DNA of 64,000 bases. It comes from Rhyacophila brunnea. Lineage: Eukaryota > Arthropoda > Insecta > Trichoptera > Rhyacophilidae. Location of the stretch: contig JAGYXB010000569.1 of NCBI GenBank assembly GCA_022495005.1, positions 1 through 64,000 on the forward strand, read 5' to 3'. A program made the position numbers and the translations under genes. This document shows, piece by piece, positions 20,909 through 30,852 of this stretch (positions are counted from its first letter, which is position 1; each line of letters starts with the position of its first letter). The notes under the pieces were generated by a model that was given only the letters and a program-made list of their open reading frames with translations, was not told the origin of the DNA and ran no database searches.

Positions 20909-22839
20909 CGTCGCTATAGGATTTGTTTCCCGAATAGACCAAATGTCAATTTTTCAGGAGACGAAAAACAAATTTCATTGTCGTATATTGAAATATCAGT
21001 AGATGTATCAATCATTCTTTGTACACTGTATGATTGCAACATTATCTAAGAATAGATTCCAAGAATAATATACTGGTATAAATCAGTAAATGCACAGAAA
21101 ATGCGTTTTATTTACAAGTACTCGTTGTGGATATTCGGGAAATTTTTAGCGCTCTCTCAGAATAATGGATATTCGGGACAAATCATGGACGTTCGGGACT
21201 TAAGACCGTAGCGTATTGCTGCACGGCCCACGGATTACTGAGTGGTTAAAAAGTACGCACCTCAAATGTTATATTTATTTACACGATAATTGGTAATGAT
21301 TACTTTTACTATTTAAATACCTAATGATCGTAATAACCCAAGTTCGTAGGTAATAATAACATGCGGCATTCGCTTTTTTCGGTTTTTTTCGTAATAAGTA
21401 ATAAAATAGTTTTTAATAATCTTTTTTTTTATTCAACGAATAATTCACAAGATTTAAGAATGTACCATTCTAATTATTGAACATACATAATTTTGAAAAT
21501 CACTTCTGAGAAAATATATTAAAACCAATAGAAAAAATCTTTTTGAAAAAAGTAAGACACCCGGCAGGAATCATCCCTGCATCTCCTGGGTTTACGACCA
21601 AGTCCACGAATTATCCACTATGCTACGAGGTGACATACTTATGACGACAAACTTTAACTATTGGCCTGTTAATACCTGCTCATCAGTATTCTTCAAAATC
21701 AAGCGACTATTGGCGATCGGTTTTTGTTTATTAAATAAAAGTAGGTATCTACTACTTCAATTACTAACCGACGTCACGGATTTCTCCAATATTTTATGAT
21801 GGTACTTACTCGTACTTGCTAACAATTTTATATTAATACTTTTTCAAAAAAAAAAAAACTATGTATATATATCTGTATATTATTATACCTATATATTTCT
21901 ATAATTAACAATTAAACTTATTACAAACCACCAAATAAATATTATATATTTACTATTGGAATGACAACAAAAAATAATAGCATCTATAAATTAATTACCA
22001 TTGGCTGCTAATATTAGGTAGGTACCAATATCATAAGTATATAATATTCACCAAATAAATAGTTACTAACATACATATTAAATTAAATTAACTATCAGCG
22101 CATTCAAAAATAAATCATAGCATCGCCTTTATTTTCATAGAAATACCTAGATTAAAAGTAAAATAAAGACAAACAATGTTTGATTAATAATAATTTGAAA
22201 TAATAATTATTTTTTACGTCATAGTAGTTGCCGGGTCATACTGTAGAATTCATATAACCGTTGGGATTTTGTGTCATTTATCAAAACAAAATGCAGTTAT
22301 TTAGGTTAAAATACTCACTTCCATAACTTTACTATAAGTTCAGGGCAAACTGGTGATGTATCAGCTATAAACGATCTCTTCAAATTAGATGAATTCACTA
22401 TTAAAACAATAGTAACTTTAAAAACAATATCAATAAGACGAAATTTGAAAGAGGATTCCAGACGGCTGAAAAATATGAGAGTGGGCGTGATTGTTTTAGA
22501 GCTAGACAGCGTGAATGTGGGAGCGAGATACACGGCGTCAGCGCGGTTTGATTGGCTAAAAGTCATATTCGGGAAATAAAAACTCAGCCAGAGATTTATT
22601 TCGACCGAAATTAACTTGGATATTCAGGTACGAATAGTTGGACATTCGGGAGAACAACACGGAGTAATTGTAACTTAACATGGCGTATTCGGGTTTTTCA
22701 AAAAAATATCTCTGTTCCTAGATAAAAAAATATTTTTTTTATAAATGATTTCGGTAGAGTTCGATAAAAGAAATTGAACTGCATTAAAATGTCGATTTCG
22801 ACAAAAATGGATATTCGGGAAACAAATCCTATAGCGACG
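20909..22839. mobile_element. non-autonomous DNA transposon with 28-bp TIRs and 4-bp target duplication
   Basis: Perfect 28-bp terminal inverted repeats (20909-20936 and 22812-22839) start CGTCGCTATAGGATTTG and end in CCCGAATA. ATCT is duplicated at 20905-20908 and 22840-22843. Removing the element and one ATCT restores an uninterrupted LINE RNase H frame, which proves the boundaries. The word GGATATTCGGGA or close variants recurs in subterminal regions near 21129, 21168, 21187, 22564, 22619, 22640, 22683 and 22811, as expected for transposase binding sites. No transposase is present; the 83-codon frame at 22315-22566 lacks motifs. The superfamily is unclear: a 4-bp, non-TTAA target excludes piggyBac, Tc1/mariner and hAT. 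Confidence 0.92.
21556..21634 (-). pseudogene. degenerate tRNA-like sequence (tRNA-Thr-like)
   Basis: The minus strand carries an A-box-like TAGCATAGTGG, a T-arm of GCAGG / CCUGC around GAUGAUU, and 5'/3' ends that pair over most of an acceptor stem. The middle reads GGTCGTAAACCC, close to the anticodon arm of tRNA-Thr(CGU) but two bases short. The B box deviates (GGATGATTCC). I read it as a tRNA-derived relic (SINE head or pseudogene) carried by the DNA transposon, not a working tRNA. Confidence 0.45.
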
Positions 22840-23154
22840 ATCTGTATAAATTGCACACAGACCACCCCGAGAAATGATATTGTTTATTTCTAAATTTGGA
22901 TTATTGGAACTTTTAGGACTGTGGCCTAGCTCTGTATTGATGTCAATCGAAGTAAATGTTGTTTTGTATTCATGGCAGTACGGTGTATAGTTATTTTTAA
23001 TATTTATCTGCTCACTAATATACATTATATTTTCGATACAATAGCGCAAGACCCTTTTTATTTTTCTTTTGTGCTTTTTCTTTTTAAATATATTATAAAT
23101 ATTGCGAATTTTATCATACGTTTGTGAGCCGCTATTTGATAGTGATTTACTCAA
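22840..23154 (-). pseudogene. LINE ORF2 segment before the transposon: RT-RNase H linker and RNase H start
   Basis: A basic linker (KKKKHKRKIKR) is followed by ISRGGLCAIYTD, where the RNase H domain begins. The DNA transposon starts immediately after the YTD codons. The open frame seems to continue to 22675, but those last residues are transposon sequence. Confidence 0.7.
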
Positions 23155-23210
23155 GTATCAATTACACAGAAATTTTGTACGCTCTAGAATCAGGGTGAGC
23201 TTAGACTCTG

Positions 23211-24619
23211 CTAGCAAAATATTTTCAAATATTGAACAAATATTTCATAATATAATATTATTGATGCTAATTTTCCCAGGTTCAATGTTTTTTTATTGAA
23301 GTGGATCAATACTGTTTTTTGAGGAGAAAGTTCCAGGCCTAAATTATGAAGTTCTTTTTTAATTATACTGACCGAGTTTTCAATAGTGACTCGACCTAAT
23401 TCGACAGGTATGATACTTGTATAAATTCCAATATTATCTACAAATGGCGAAATTTCTACACATTTCGGTAAATTCTCTGTGATCCCAGATACATATATTG
23501 CATATAAGAGCGGGCTGAGCACCCCTTCTTGGGGTACACCTTTGTAAACAATTTTGTAATCTTCTCCGAGTATATCAGCATGGATATATCTTTCGTGAGA
23601 ACTAAATTTAATGAATTTGATTGTTTTTTGTGAACATCCAATCGAAGCTAGTTTTGTCAGTAATATATCGCTATTTACATTATCAAAAGCACCACATACG
23701 TCAACAAACGCGGCTAGTACATCATTTTGGTTAAGCATTGCTTCATCTACGTGTAGTGTTAAATTAAGTAAGTTATCGTTACATGATTTACCTTTTCTGA
23801 ACCCTGTTTGGCTATTAGATAATATATTATGATATTCCACCCACCATTGCAGCCTGTATTTTATAAGGGTTTCAAACAGTTTACTTTGGCAGGAACATAA
23901 AGATATTGGTTGCACGCTTTTGCCATAATATGTTTTGTTAAACAAATGATTCTTTCCATTTGGTTGGATAGTCATTAGAATTAAGCATTTCATTAAATAT
24001 ATCTAATAGAATTAGTTTGTATTTAACGGGGATTTATGTAATATATCGTAATCTATACCGTCCACACCAGGGGCTGACTTTGGATTGGTTGAGTTTAGAG
24101 CTGTATTAAACTCAATGAGGTTAAAAGTGCAATCAAAAAAATTATTTTCACCGCATATCGGCTCCCAATTCGGGTCAGTGGGAGCCCAAGGTGGACATAT
24201 CTTATTTAAAGCGATTTTAATTTTGTCTTCGGTTTGTAAATTTTCTGTCACATGAGTAGGATTAACTTTAATCCAATTGTTTTTAAAAATTTAAATTTAT
24301 TCCAAACAAATCCAGAGTCAGTCTTGTGATCAATGCTAGAAGCAAATTTTTTTAAATTTATCCTTTTCATGGATCTAAATGTTTTTATTGCTATCGAACA
24401 AGCTTTTTTATAATTAATTAAATCCTGTAATTCCAGAGTGTATTCCCATTTTTTATATGCAGCTTTTCTTAACCTTTTAATTTTATAGCACTCAGCATCC
24501 CACCAGGATGCTGGATTTCTGTATTTATTTGATATAGATTTTTTTTTTGAGGGAGTGCTAGTTTTTATAGATTCAGATAAGATATTTATAAATGAATCGT
24601 ATTTTTGGCTTGCAGTCAT
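23211..24619 (-). pseudogene. LINE reverse transcriptase, broken
   Basis: Three frames cover it: 24619-24248 (thumb-to-RT linker with WWDAECYKIKRLRKAA), 24251-24012 (PKSAPGVDGIDYDIL, the usual start of LINE RT) and 23993-23211. The last contains QTGFRKGKSCNDNLL, AAFVDVCGAFDNV and KGVPQEGVLSPLLY. The catalytic box should be (F/Y)ADD but reads FVDN, so the polymerase is inactive. Frames overlap or abut by single-base shifts, and a stop separates the last frame from the linker at 23154. Confidence 0.8.
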
Positions 24620-24782
24620 CTGCTTATAGCTAGCTATCTGAAATAAATTCAGAGTACGAATTTTCTAAATTATGCGTGACTTGAGCCCAGTCAGTTTTAG
24701 GGGTCTTGAGTTTGAATATTTGTTTTTTGTAATAGTATTTTTCTATATTTACGTTAATTGATATGGGGAAGTGATCTGAGCC

Positions 24783-25400
24783 TTATGTTTCATTACTAAC
24801 CTGAACATCTATTTTGTGAGCTACATTTAATGTAGAGAGAACGAGATCAATATGAGATTTTTTGTTTCTATGCAGATCTATCCGTGTATGTGAATTGATG
24901 CTATGAATCATCAAATCATGTTGTGTAATACTGTCAAGAAATCTTACCCCGTTTGTGTTTGTTTCAGTGCAATTCCATATACTATTATGGGCGTTAAAAT
25001 CACCCATTAATAGACAGTCAAGTGGTTATTTTTGTTCACATTTTCAACAATTGTGTTCCATTGCACCTGAGAGAGTGTAAGACCTGGAGTTCTATAACAT
25101 ATCATTATGATATCCAAAGATGGATTAATATTATTGATTTTAATGCCGCATATTTCTACCGAAATATCGGGCGATTTAATTTTTTTAATTTCAGCAAAAG
25201 CAATAATTTTCCGAACCAAAATTACGATCCCTCCCCCTTTAGAGTGAGTTCTATCTCTTCTATATGTCACAAAACCTGGAATATTGAATGATGATGATGG
25301 GTCAAGCCATGATTCAACAAACACAAATACATCGATGTTGCGCAGAATGTCTTGTATCTCGTACTTGCGCCTTATCAAGCTTCTCGTGTTCCAGGATTAT
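24783..25400 (-). pseudogene. LINE apurinic-type endonuclease, broken
   Basis: Starts near 25400 with WNTRSLIRRKYEIQDIL and continues through VFVESWLDP (active-site Glu), RRDRTHSKGGGIVIL and a GDFNAHNSIWN box (25007-24783), ending in a SHIDLVLST motif. These are the conserved blocks of the LINE endonuclease that nicks the target. The two frames abut at 25007, so one frameshift separates them, and a further gap follows down to the RT linker at 24619. Confidence 0.8.
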
Positions 25401-25447
25401 GAGAGTTGTTATTATAGTTTGATGCATGATACTAATATAGAGTTTAA

Positions 25448-26602
25448 TCAACTTGATCCTCTATGGAGCTTAGATCTTCGCTGGAAGTTTTGAAATTTTG
25501 GTTCAGTAAGAGTTTTTTTATTCTGATTATCTGGCTTTTTAGGCTCCGTTCTATAAATTTTTGTTAGCATTTTATCTAGGGCAGGGATATCTGAAGTTAA
25601 TTCGTTGGCAATTTTCTGAATATTTGTATTTCCGTGACTCTTTTGCAGGAAATCCAGCAGCGTTTTATATGTTAACGGAAAATGGTGGAGATTTTTTAGG
25701 ATATGTTTCTTTGCTGGTAACATTTGCCCGACTGATTCACTATTAGTCATTACCTGTTGCTTAGATTTTTTTAGTTTTTGCCGAGGTGAACGTACTGACC
25801 TCGCCGTATCCATGGTTGAGCTTTCATTTTCATCTGACAAACTGCCTGATGGGGTTGTACTTTCCAGAAGTATTTTTACTGCATTCGGTGGAGCCATTTT
25901 ACTGGTTTCGGTGTTCAATTTCTTTGCCAGGTTGTCTTCTTGCGGTAATAATTTTTCTTTTGTTGGTTTGGGTACAGTGACTCTTAGAACTTGCTGAGTA
26001 GGAGCAGCCTCCTGGGACTCGGCATTTTTGCAAAATGTGTCCTTCGATTTGCACATGAAGCATGTTAATTTTTCCGCTGAGAAATAAATCCAGTAAGCAG
26101 TACTGTCATATGTGACTTGCATGCTTTCGGGCATTTTAAGTATATCATCAGGAGCTACAAAAAGTTGCCTCCGAAAGCTTAAAATATGGGCGTATCCAGG
26201 CTCATTAATCACTGCCTTTATATAAGTGATTTGGGAGATCGGGTTAATGTTGAATTCCTGTAGTTTGTTTTCAATTACGTGGTGTGGGATTATCGGACAA
26301 ACGTTGGAGATGATGATGCGTTTTGATTTGGTTATAAGTGGCCGAATTAGAAGTACATTGGTTCCGATATAAATTTTCGTTTGATTATCTGTCAGTTTAT
26401 CTACGAGCTCTTGCGTTCTCAGATATAAACATACTCGACTATGTGATATTCGTGAAACATAGCGAATATTTGACGGTTCTACTATTTTACCAACTGCAAT
26501 AGTATATTCTTGAATTGTGATACCATCTATGGCATCGATTACGATCGCCTGGTCTTTTTTAGGAAGCTGCGTTTGTTGGGCTACTTTTGCATAAGAAGAC
26601 AT
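25448..26602 (-). CDS. LINE ORF1 protein (nucleic-acid-binding)
   Basis: 384 residues from the ATG at 26602 (MSSYAKVAQQ). The longer open frame starting at 26707 enters the Helitron and is not real. The N-terminal half has an RRM-like region followed by VTYDSTAYWIYFSAEKLTCF. A single Cys cluster, CFMCKSKDTFC, is a degraded knuckle lacking the expected His. The C-terminal part is Lys/Ser/Pro-rich. ORF1 proteins of this LINE class coat the element's RNA. This frame is intact while ORF2 is not, which may be chance. Confidence 0.65.
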   Translation of the reverse strand: MSSYAKVAQQTQLPKKDQAIVIDAIDGITIQEYTIAVGKIVEPSNIRYVSRISHSRVCLYLRTQELVDKLTDNQTKIYIGTNVLLIRPLITKSKRIIISNVCPIIPHHVIENKLQEFNINPISQITYIKAVINEPGYAHILSFRRQLFVAPDDILKMPESMQVTYDSTAYWIYFSAEKLTCFMCKSKDTFCKNAESQEAAPTQQVLRVTVPKPTKEKLLPQEDNLAKKLNTETSKMAPPNAVKILLESTTPSGSLSDENESSTMDTARSVRSPRQKLKKSKQQVMTNSESVGQMLPAKKHILKNLHHFPLTYKTLLDFLQKSHGNTNIQKIANELTSDIPALDKMLTKIYRTEPKKPDNQNKKTLTEPKFQNFQRRSKLHRGSS

Positions 26603-26678
26603 TGTGTAAGTTCTTGAGTGGGTGTCCTTGTAGTCAGAGACACTTGCCACACTGTGATAAACCCAGTTAGACATAATA

Positions 26679-28551
26679 TCTCTATATATATAAAAATCTC
26701 GTGTCACGATGTTTGTGGTCGAACTCCTCCGAAATGGCTCGACTGATTTTTAGGATTTTTTTTATGTATATTTGTTAGGTATGAGAATAGGTCAACAAGT
26801 ATATTTCATACCGCTAGGTGATTAGGGTATCTCTATCCAGAAAAAAAAATTCTTTTTATTTTTTGACAATTTTTTTTTGTATTTTTTTTGTTATTTGGCA
26901 TAAAAAATACATATAATCCCAAATTTTCAACTTCCTACCCCTACCCTCCCATTTTTTAATCGCGATTTTATTATTTTTGTTTGAACAAATTTAACCGTCG
27001 TTCGTATTTCAAACAGAACGAAATTATTTATGTTGTTGAATGACAGATGGCGCTACATCCGAGAAGAATTCAAGAGAAGCGTCGCGTCATTTTGACATTT
27101 CATTCGGCATATCACAACGCAGTGCGTGCAAAATTTTGTACGATTTATTTTAATTTATCTATTTTTATGTGCGTGTATTATAGTGCACAATGCCAGCAAG
27201 ACGCAAGGGGGGCCATTTGGGCCTTCGAACGAATAAAGCAACAAACATGCAAAATAGCAGAGCAGAAAGAACAGACGAACAAATCCAACAAGATAACAAA
27301 AACGTTCGTGTAAGCATGTCGCAATTGCGTCCATCTCAATCACAAGAGGCACGAGCTGAACGAAATCAACAACGACAATTGGAATGGAGCCAAGCGCGCC
27401 GGTTCGTACACACGCAGAGCAAATGACCGACAATGCCAACAAGTACATCGAACATTTACATCCGCTTCGTTCCTTCGTCTCGCATTCGAGTACGAGCCAG
27501 ATATTGAATATTCCACTCATCCAAAAGTGCTGATTGGTGCTATGGACAAAGAATGTCCCCATTATCATGTGCTCAAATTCAAACATGAGTCAGCCGGGAT
27601 GTGTAGCGCATCAGGAAAAGTGCAACTACCAGAACTTGAGATACCACCAGAACAATTGAACGGCTTGCTCATCGGCACGGTTCCAGATTCAAACCTGTTC
27701 CTGAAGTCCATTTGCACATTCAATTCATGCTTCCAAATGACTTCGTCCGGAGCAACAGAAATAGTTCACAATATTGCGGCAAATGGTCAACAATTCCATT
27801 CTACGCTCAAAATCAAAGGCCAAGTATACCACAAAGTAGGCTCATTGCTGCCAATGCCAAACGAACCACATACATTTTTACAAATCTACTTCATGGGCGG
27901 CGGCGGTGAGGACATCAATCATGTGGATGCACGTTGCGGCTACAATAGCCTCAATTTGCCTAATGCCAGGCACATCGTCGGCAAACTGGACGCCCTGTTG
28001 AATGAGCACAATGAATTATTGAAATTCTTCAAAGCACACATGCACGAATTGCAAAGTGACAATCACGCTATTGTCATCAATCCTGATAAAACACTAGCTG
28101 GAGAGCACGTACGTCGATTCAATGCGACTGTTGTTGACGACATTGCTGGAATCATGGTTTGCGACCGCACATCGACGCAAGAAATCGTGATTCGAAGAAG
28201 AAACAATAATCTGGAGTTCATCGCTGACACACACCGTTCATACGACGCTCTCCAATATCCGCTAATTTTCTGGAAGGGACAAGACGGATATTGCATAAAC
28301 ATTAAACAACGAGATCCTGTCACAGGTAATTCATTCATTATGAACATCATTACTCATTTTGAATTAAGAAAATGAATGGTTGATGTTTTTTTGATTTTAT
28401 CGGCGGTCATCGTCTACAGCGTTTTATTCCTCTTTCTGTCATAGATCCCATCCCCACACACTTACGATACATTCGTTATTTTTTATTTAACAACCAAAAT
28501 ATTCACTAGAAATAATTTATATGGCAGAACAACGTTTGCCGGGTCAGCTAG
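26679..28551 (+). mobile_element. decayed Helitron, internally deleted
   Basis: Starts TCTCTATATATATAAAAAT, the usual insect Helitron 5' end. It ends GTTTGCCGGGTCAGCTAG, with a short GGCA/TGCC hairpin just before CTAG. It lies between A (26678) and T (28552), as Helitrons do, without target duplication. The 1873 bp hold only the N-terminal region of the Rep-helicase protein (27190-28375); the HUH Rep nuclease core and helicase are missing. It is inserted in the 5' leader of the minus-strand LINE. Confidence 0.92.
27190..28375 (+). pseudogene. Helitron Rep-helicase, N-terminal region only
   Basis: The start at 27190 (MPARRKGGHLGLRTNKA) matches the Arg-rich start of animal Helitron proteins. 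A frameshift near 27410 separates it from the main frame (27527-28375). The main frame contains CPHYHVLKFKHESAGMC, FQMTSSGATE, KIKGQVYHKVGSLLP, FLQIYFMGG, EHVRRFNATVVDDIA and HRSYDALQYPLIFW, all conserved N-terminal blocks. It stops at FELRK, before the Rep HUH motif. Full-length proteins of this family exceed 1300 residues, so about 900 are missing. Confidence 0.88.
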
Positions 28552-29120
28552 TAAATATATATATTTTTTGCAAGGTAGTAAATATGTTCACTGCACACAT
28601 GTTACATTCACTACAACACGGATTTGGTACTTGCAACTCGCTGACACGACTGCTTGCGCCCGCGTCCGCCGCGCAACTGACGTTTATGTTTTGCTTACAT
28701 ATTTAGTCTTTCTGGGGCGGCCATGACGTGTTATACATTATATTATTGTAGGGTGAGATCAAAAGATATTATATTATCATGGCCTTTTTAATTGCACAGA
28801 TATATTTTATTTAATAAAAAGTGTATTGTTAAAAGATATATAAATATATAATTTAAATGTTATATTTATTTAGGAGCTACTGCTACTGCTTTAATTTAAT
28901 AAATTAATTAATTTATATTATCAAATTAATAATTGTATGGACTCGAGTAAAAGTTTAGTTATTATTTGTAAAAGTGTTTTATTAACTTTTGAGGCGATGA
29001 AATCTGTGTGCGAAACAAAGAGATTGGACACAGTCTAATCTCTTTGGTGCGAAAGGAAGAGGGCGATGAGTCTGAAATTTGGTAAAATGAGTTGAGTATG
29101 CAAAACTAACCTTAAAGCAT
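28552..29120. other. LINE leader remnant and AT-rich spacer
   Basis: 28552-28700 is a GC-rich stretch taken as the LINE 5' end. The rest is AT-rich. At 29019-29047 there is a perfect 9-bp stem (AAAGAGATT / AATCTCTTT, 11-nt loop). The following 26-bp word (29045-29070) occurs inverted at 43659-43684. The last four bases (GCAT, 29117-29120) are the target duplication of LTR element A. Confidence 0.5.
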
Positions 29121-29935
29121 TGTGACGTTGCAGACGTCACCAACGGGCTAATTAACAATCATAATTAGTGGAGAGGTTTTTCTCTCGCGGGCAACACTAA
29201 ATTCCTGCGGTTGGCACTTCAAGCTTCCGGGTTGGATAAGTGGTGGGAGGATCGATGTCAGGCGATCGAATTTTGTTTGGATCTCCCCCTTTTCTGGTTG
29301 ACCCTTGGGAACGAGAGGACGTTGGGAGGAGCGATTCCCGCTTGGCAATTGCCAAGCGGCTGTAAATACATTTCAATTTAATTTTTTTTGTATTAATTAA
29401 TTTTAAGTTTTTGTTTTAATTATAACCTCACTCACATGTGGATATTTTGGTTTAAGTTGGGTTAGTTGCTGAAAACTTATTGTGTTAATATTTTAGTTTG
29501 CAGACGCTAATATTGTGTCTTTTGTATAACGTAAATATTTATGTATTATAACATCGTCGTTTGTGAACGGTGGTGATTTTTCTATGTTACATACATACAT
29601 TTTCATTAAATACAGTGAGGTTAAATTGTCACGGTGTTTCATTTAATTTAATTGTATCCCATAATATTATGTTCTTTTATGTCCTTTTCTTTCATAGAAA
29701 AGGCTTTGGCGTCCAATAGAGTCAAGTTTTCAGTGCTCGCAATTGACTCCTGCAGCGGTATGGTAAACATTATCCATCGAATACCAATTGATTTCGATGG
29801 TCCTTTCCGTAACAGGATTGGAATTCATCAGAGAGATAGTGTGGAAACCCAGTACCCTGAGCTAGCGGTGCCTGTTATCCACATAGCTTGGATAACAGTG
29901 TTAAATGGTGGTCGGATGTTATTTATCATTTAACA
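29121..29935 (+). repeat. left LTR of element A
   Basis: Rich in inverted repeats. TGACGT/ACGTCA lies at its very start and CTAATT/AATTAG near 29149. A perfect 22-bp palindrome at 29338-29359 is centred on CAATTG (repeated at 35791-35812), CTTTTCT/AGAAAAG is near 29684, and a 9-bp stem CTGTTATCC/GGATAACAG is at 29872-29898. It begins TG and ends CA. Confidence 0.93.
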
Positions 29936-30358
29936 TTTGGCGCTTTAACGCGGTCTCTCTGATGAAGATATATCGTAAGATTTTATCATATTGTTGCAGT
30001 TATTTTTACTATTATATCCACATGTGAAAGTATTTTTGTATTTAAATGTAATGGCATTATTTTATCCACATGTGAAACTCTAGTTATATTTAGTTATAAT
30101 GAAGTATCTTAAAGTCAGTGTGAAACAATGTGTTGTTTCGATTTTGTGTCACCCATTTTAAATGCGGTGCGCGACGAGCAACCCAAGCAATTTTGATTCT
30201 TGTGGCAATTCGCATGAACGGAGCGCATGTTTCGATTACGGCGCGAAATCATCATTATTTTGTTTTGTGCCTTTCAAACAATACGGATGCATTTTTTCGT
30301 ACTGTTTTTCAAAAAACACGCGGTTTTCTTTTTGAACGCGTGAGGTTGGAAAGTGTGT

Positions 30359-30435
30359 GTTGGATTTCGTTGCTTGATAAACGGCCATTTTGCATTCGGC
30401 TCAGATCCGAAATTTTCAAATCCAACTTTATCAAG
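30359..30435 (+). other. potential H-type pseudoknot in element A
   Basis: Four 9-base words occur in the order i, j, k, l: GTTGGATTT (30359-30367), CTTGATAAA (30373-30381), AAATCCAAC (30418-30426), TTTATCAAG (30427-30435). Word i is the exact complement of k and j of l, so the two 9-bp stems cross. A small hairpin TTCGG/CCGAA (30395-30411) sits in the loop. Confidence 0.6.
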
Positions 30436-30487
30436 TACATCCTTCACATCTTTTCAAATGTATTGTTGAATTGTGTAATGCTTTGTT

Positions 30488-30530
30488 GTTTTCAATCAAA
30501 TGTCATAGCTAGATTTGTTTGATTGAAAAC
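30488..30530 (+). repeat. 13-bp perfect stem hairpin in element A
   Basis: GTTTTCAATCAAA at 30488-30500 pairs with TTTGATTGAAAAC at 30518-30530 across a 17-nt loop. Confidence 0.9.
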
Positions 30531-30670
30531 GGGCGTTGGCGAAATTTCGAACCGGCCTTTGCGGGTTGAAGCTGGAAGAGGGTCTTTTCATCTTGGCACG
30601 TGGCGACGACATTCGGAGACTTCAAGCAAACTTCCGCTGCGATCTTCTTCGTGGACATAGGAGATTCGTC

Positions 30671-30852
30671 GAAAACATCCCCACGAAGCTGATGGCAGAC
30701 ATTGGACGTTTCCGATAGAAGCCCGTGCAGAGAAACAAAACCAAGCTCGCAAATCAAAGATGAAAACATCCCCACGAAGCTGATGGCAGACATTGGACGT
30801 TTTCGATAGAAGCCCGTGCAGAGAAACAAAACCACGCTCGCAAATCAAAGAT
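30671..30852. repeat. 91-bp tandem duplication in element A
   Basis: 30671-30761 and 30762-30852 are near-identical copies beginning GAAAACATCCCCACGAAG. They differ at about two positions, so the duplication is recent. Open frames that cross it on either strand look incidental. Confidence 0.92.

Larger units (their letters stand above)
20650..28700 (-). mobile_element. decayed RNase H-bearing LINE (I/LOA-like), hosting two later insertions
   Basis: Minus-strand non-LTR retrotransposon: ORF1 (26602-25448), then ORF2 with endonuclease, reverse transcriptase and RNase H running down to about 20680. The RNase H domain after RT places it near the I/LOA/R1 groups. A DNA transposon (20909-22839) and a Helitron (26679-28551) are inserted. 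Beyond the Helitron, 28552-28700 continues as a GC-rich stretch that I take as its 5' leader. ORF2 has several frameshifts and stops, and the RT YADD box is lost, so the copy is dead. The 3' end is truncated or too decayed to define near 20650-20710. Confidence 0.8.

Noticed and set aside
22675..22839. Continuation of the LINE frame past the RNase H start
   Set aside because: These residues are encoded by the DNA transposon TIR region; the true continuation is at 20908.
27155..27586. 143-codon minus-strand frame in the Helitron
   Set aside because: Antisense to the Helitron protein, whose conserved blocks are clear on the plus strand.
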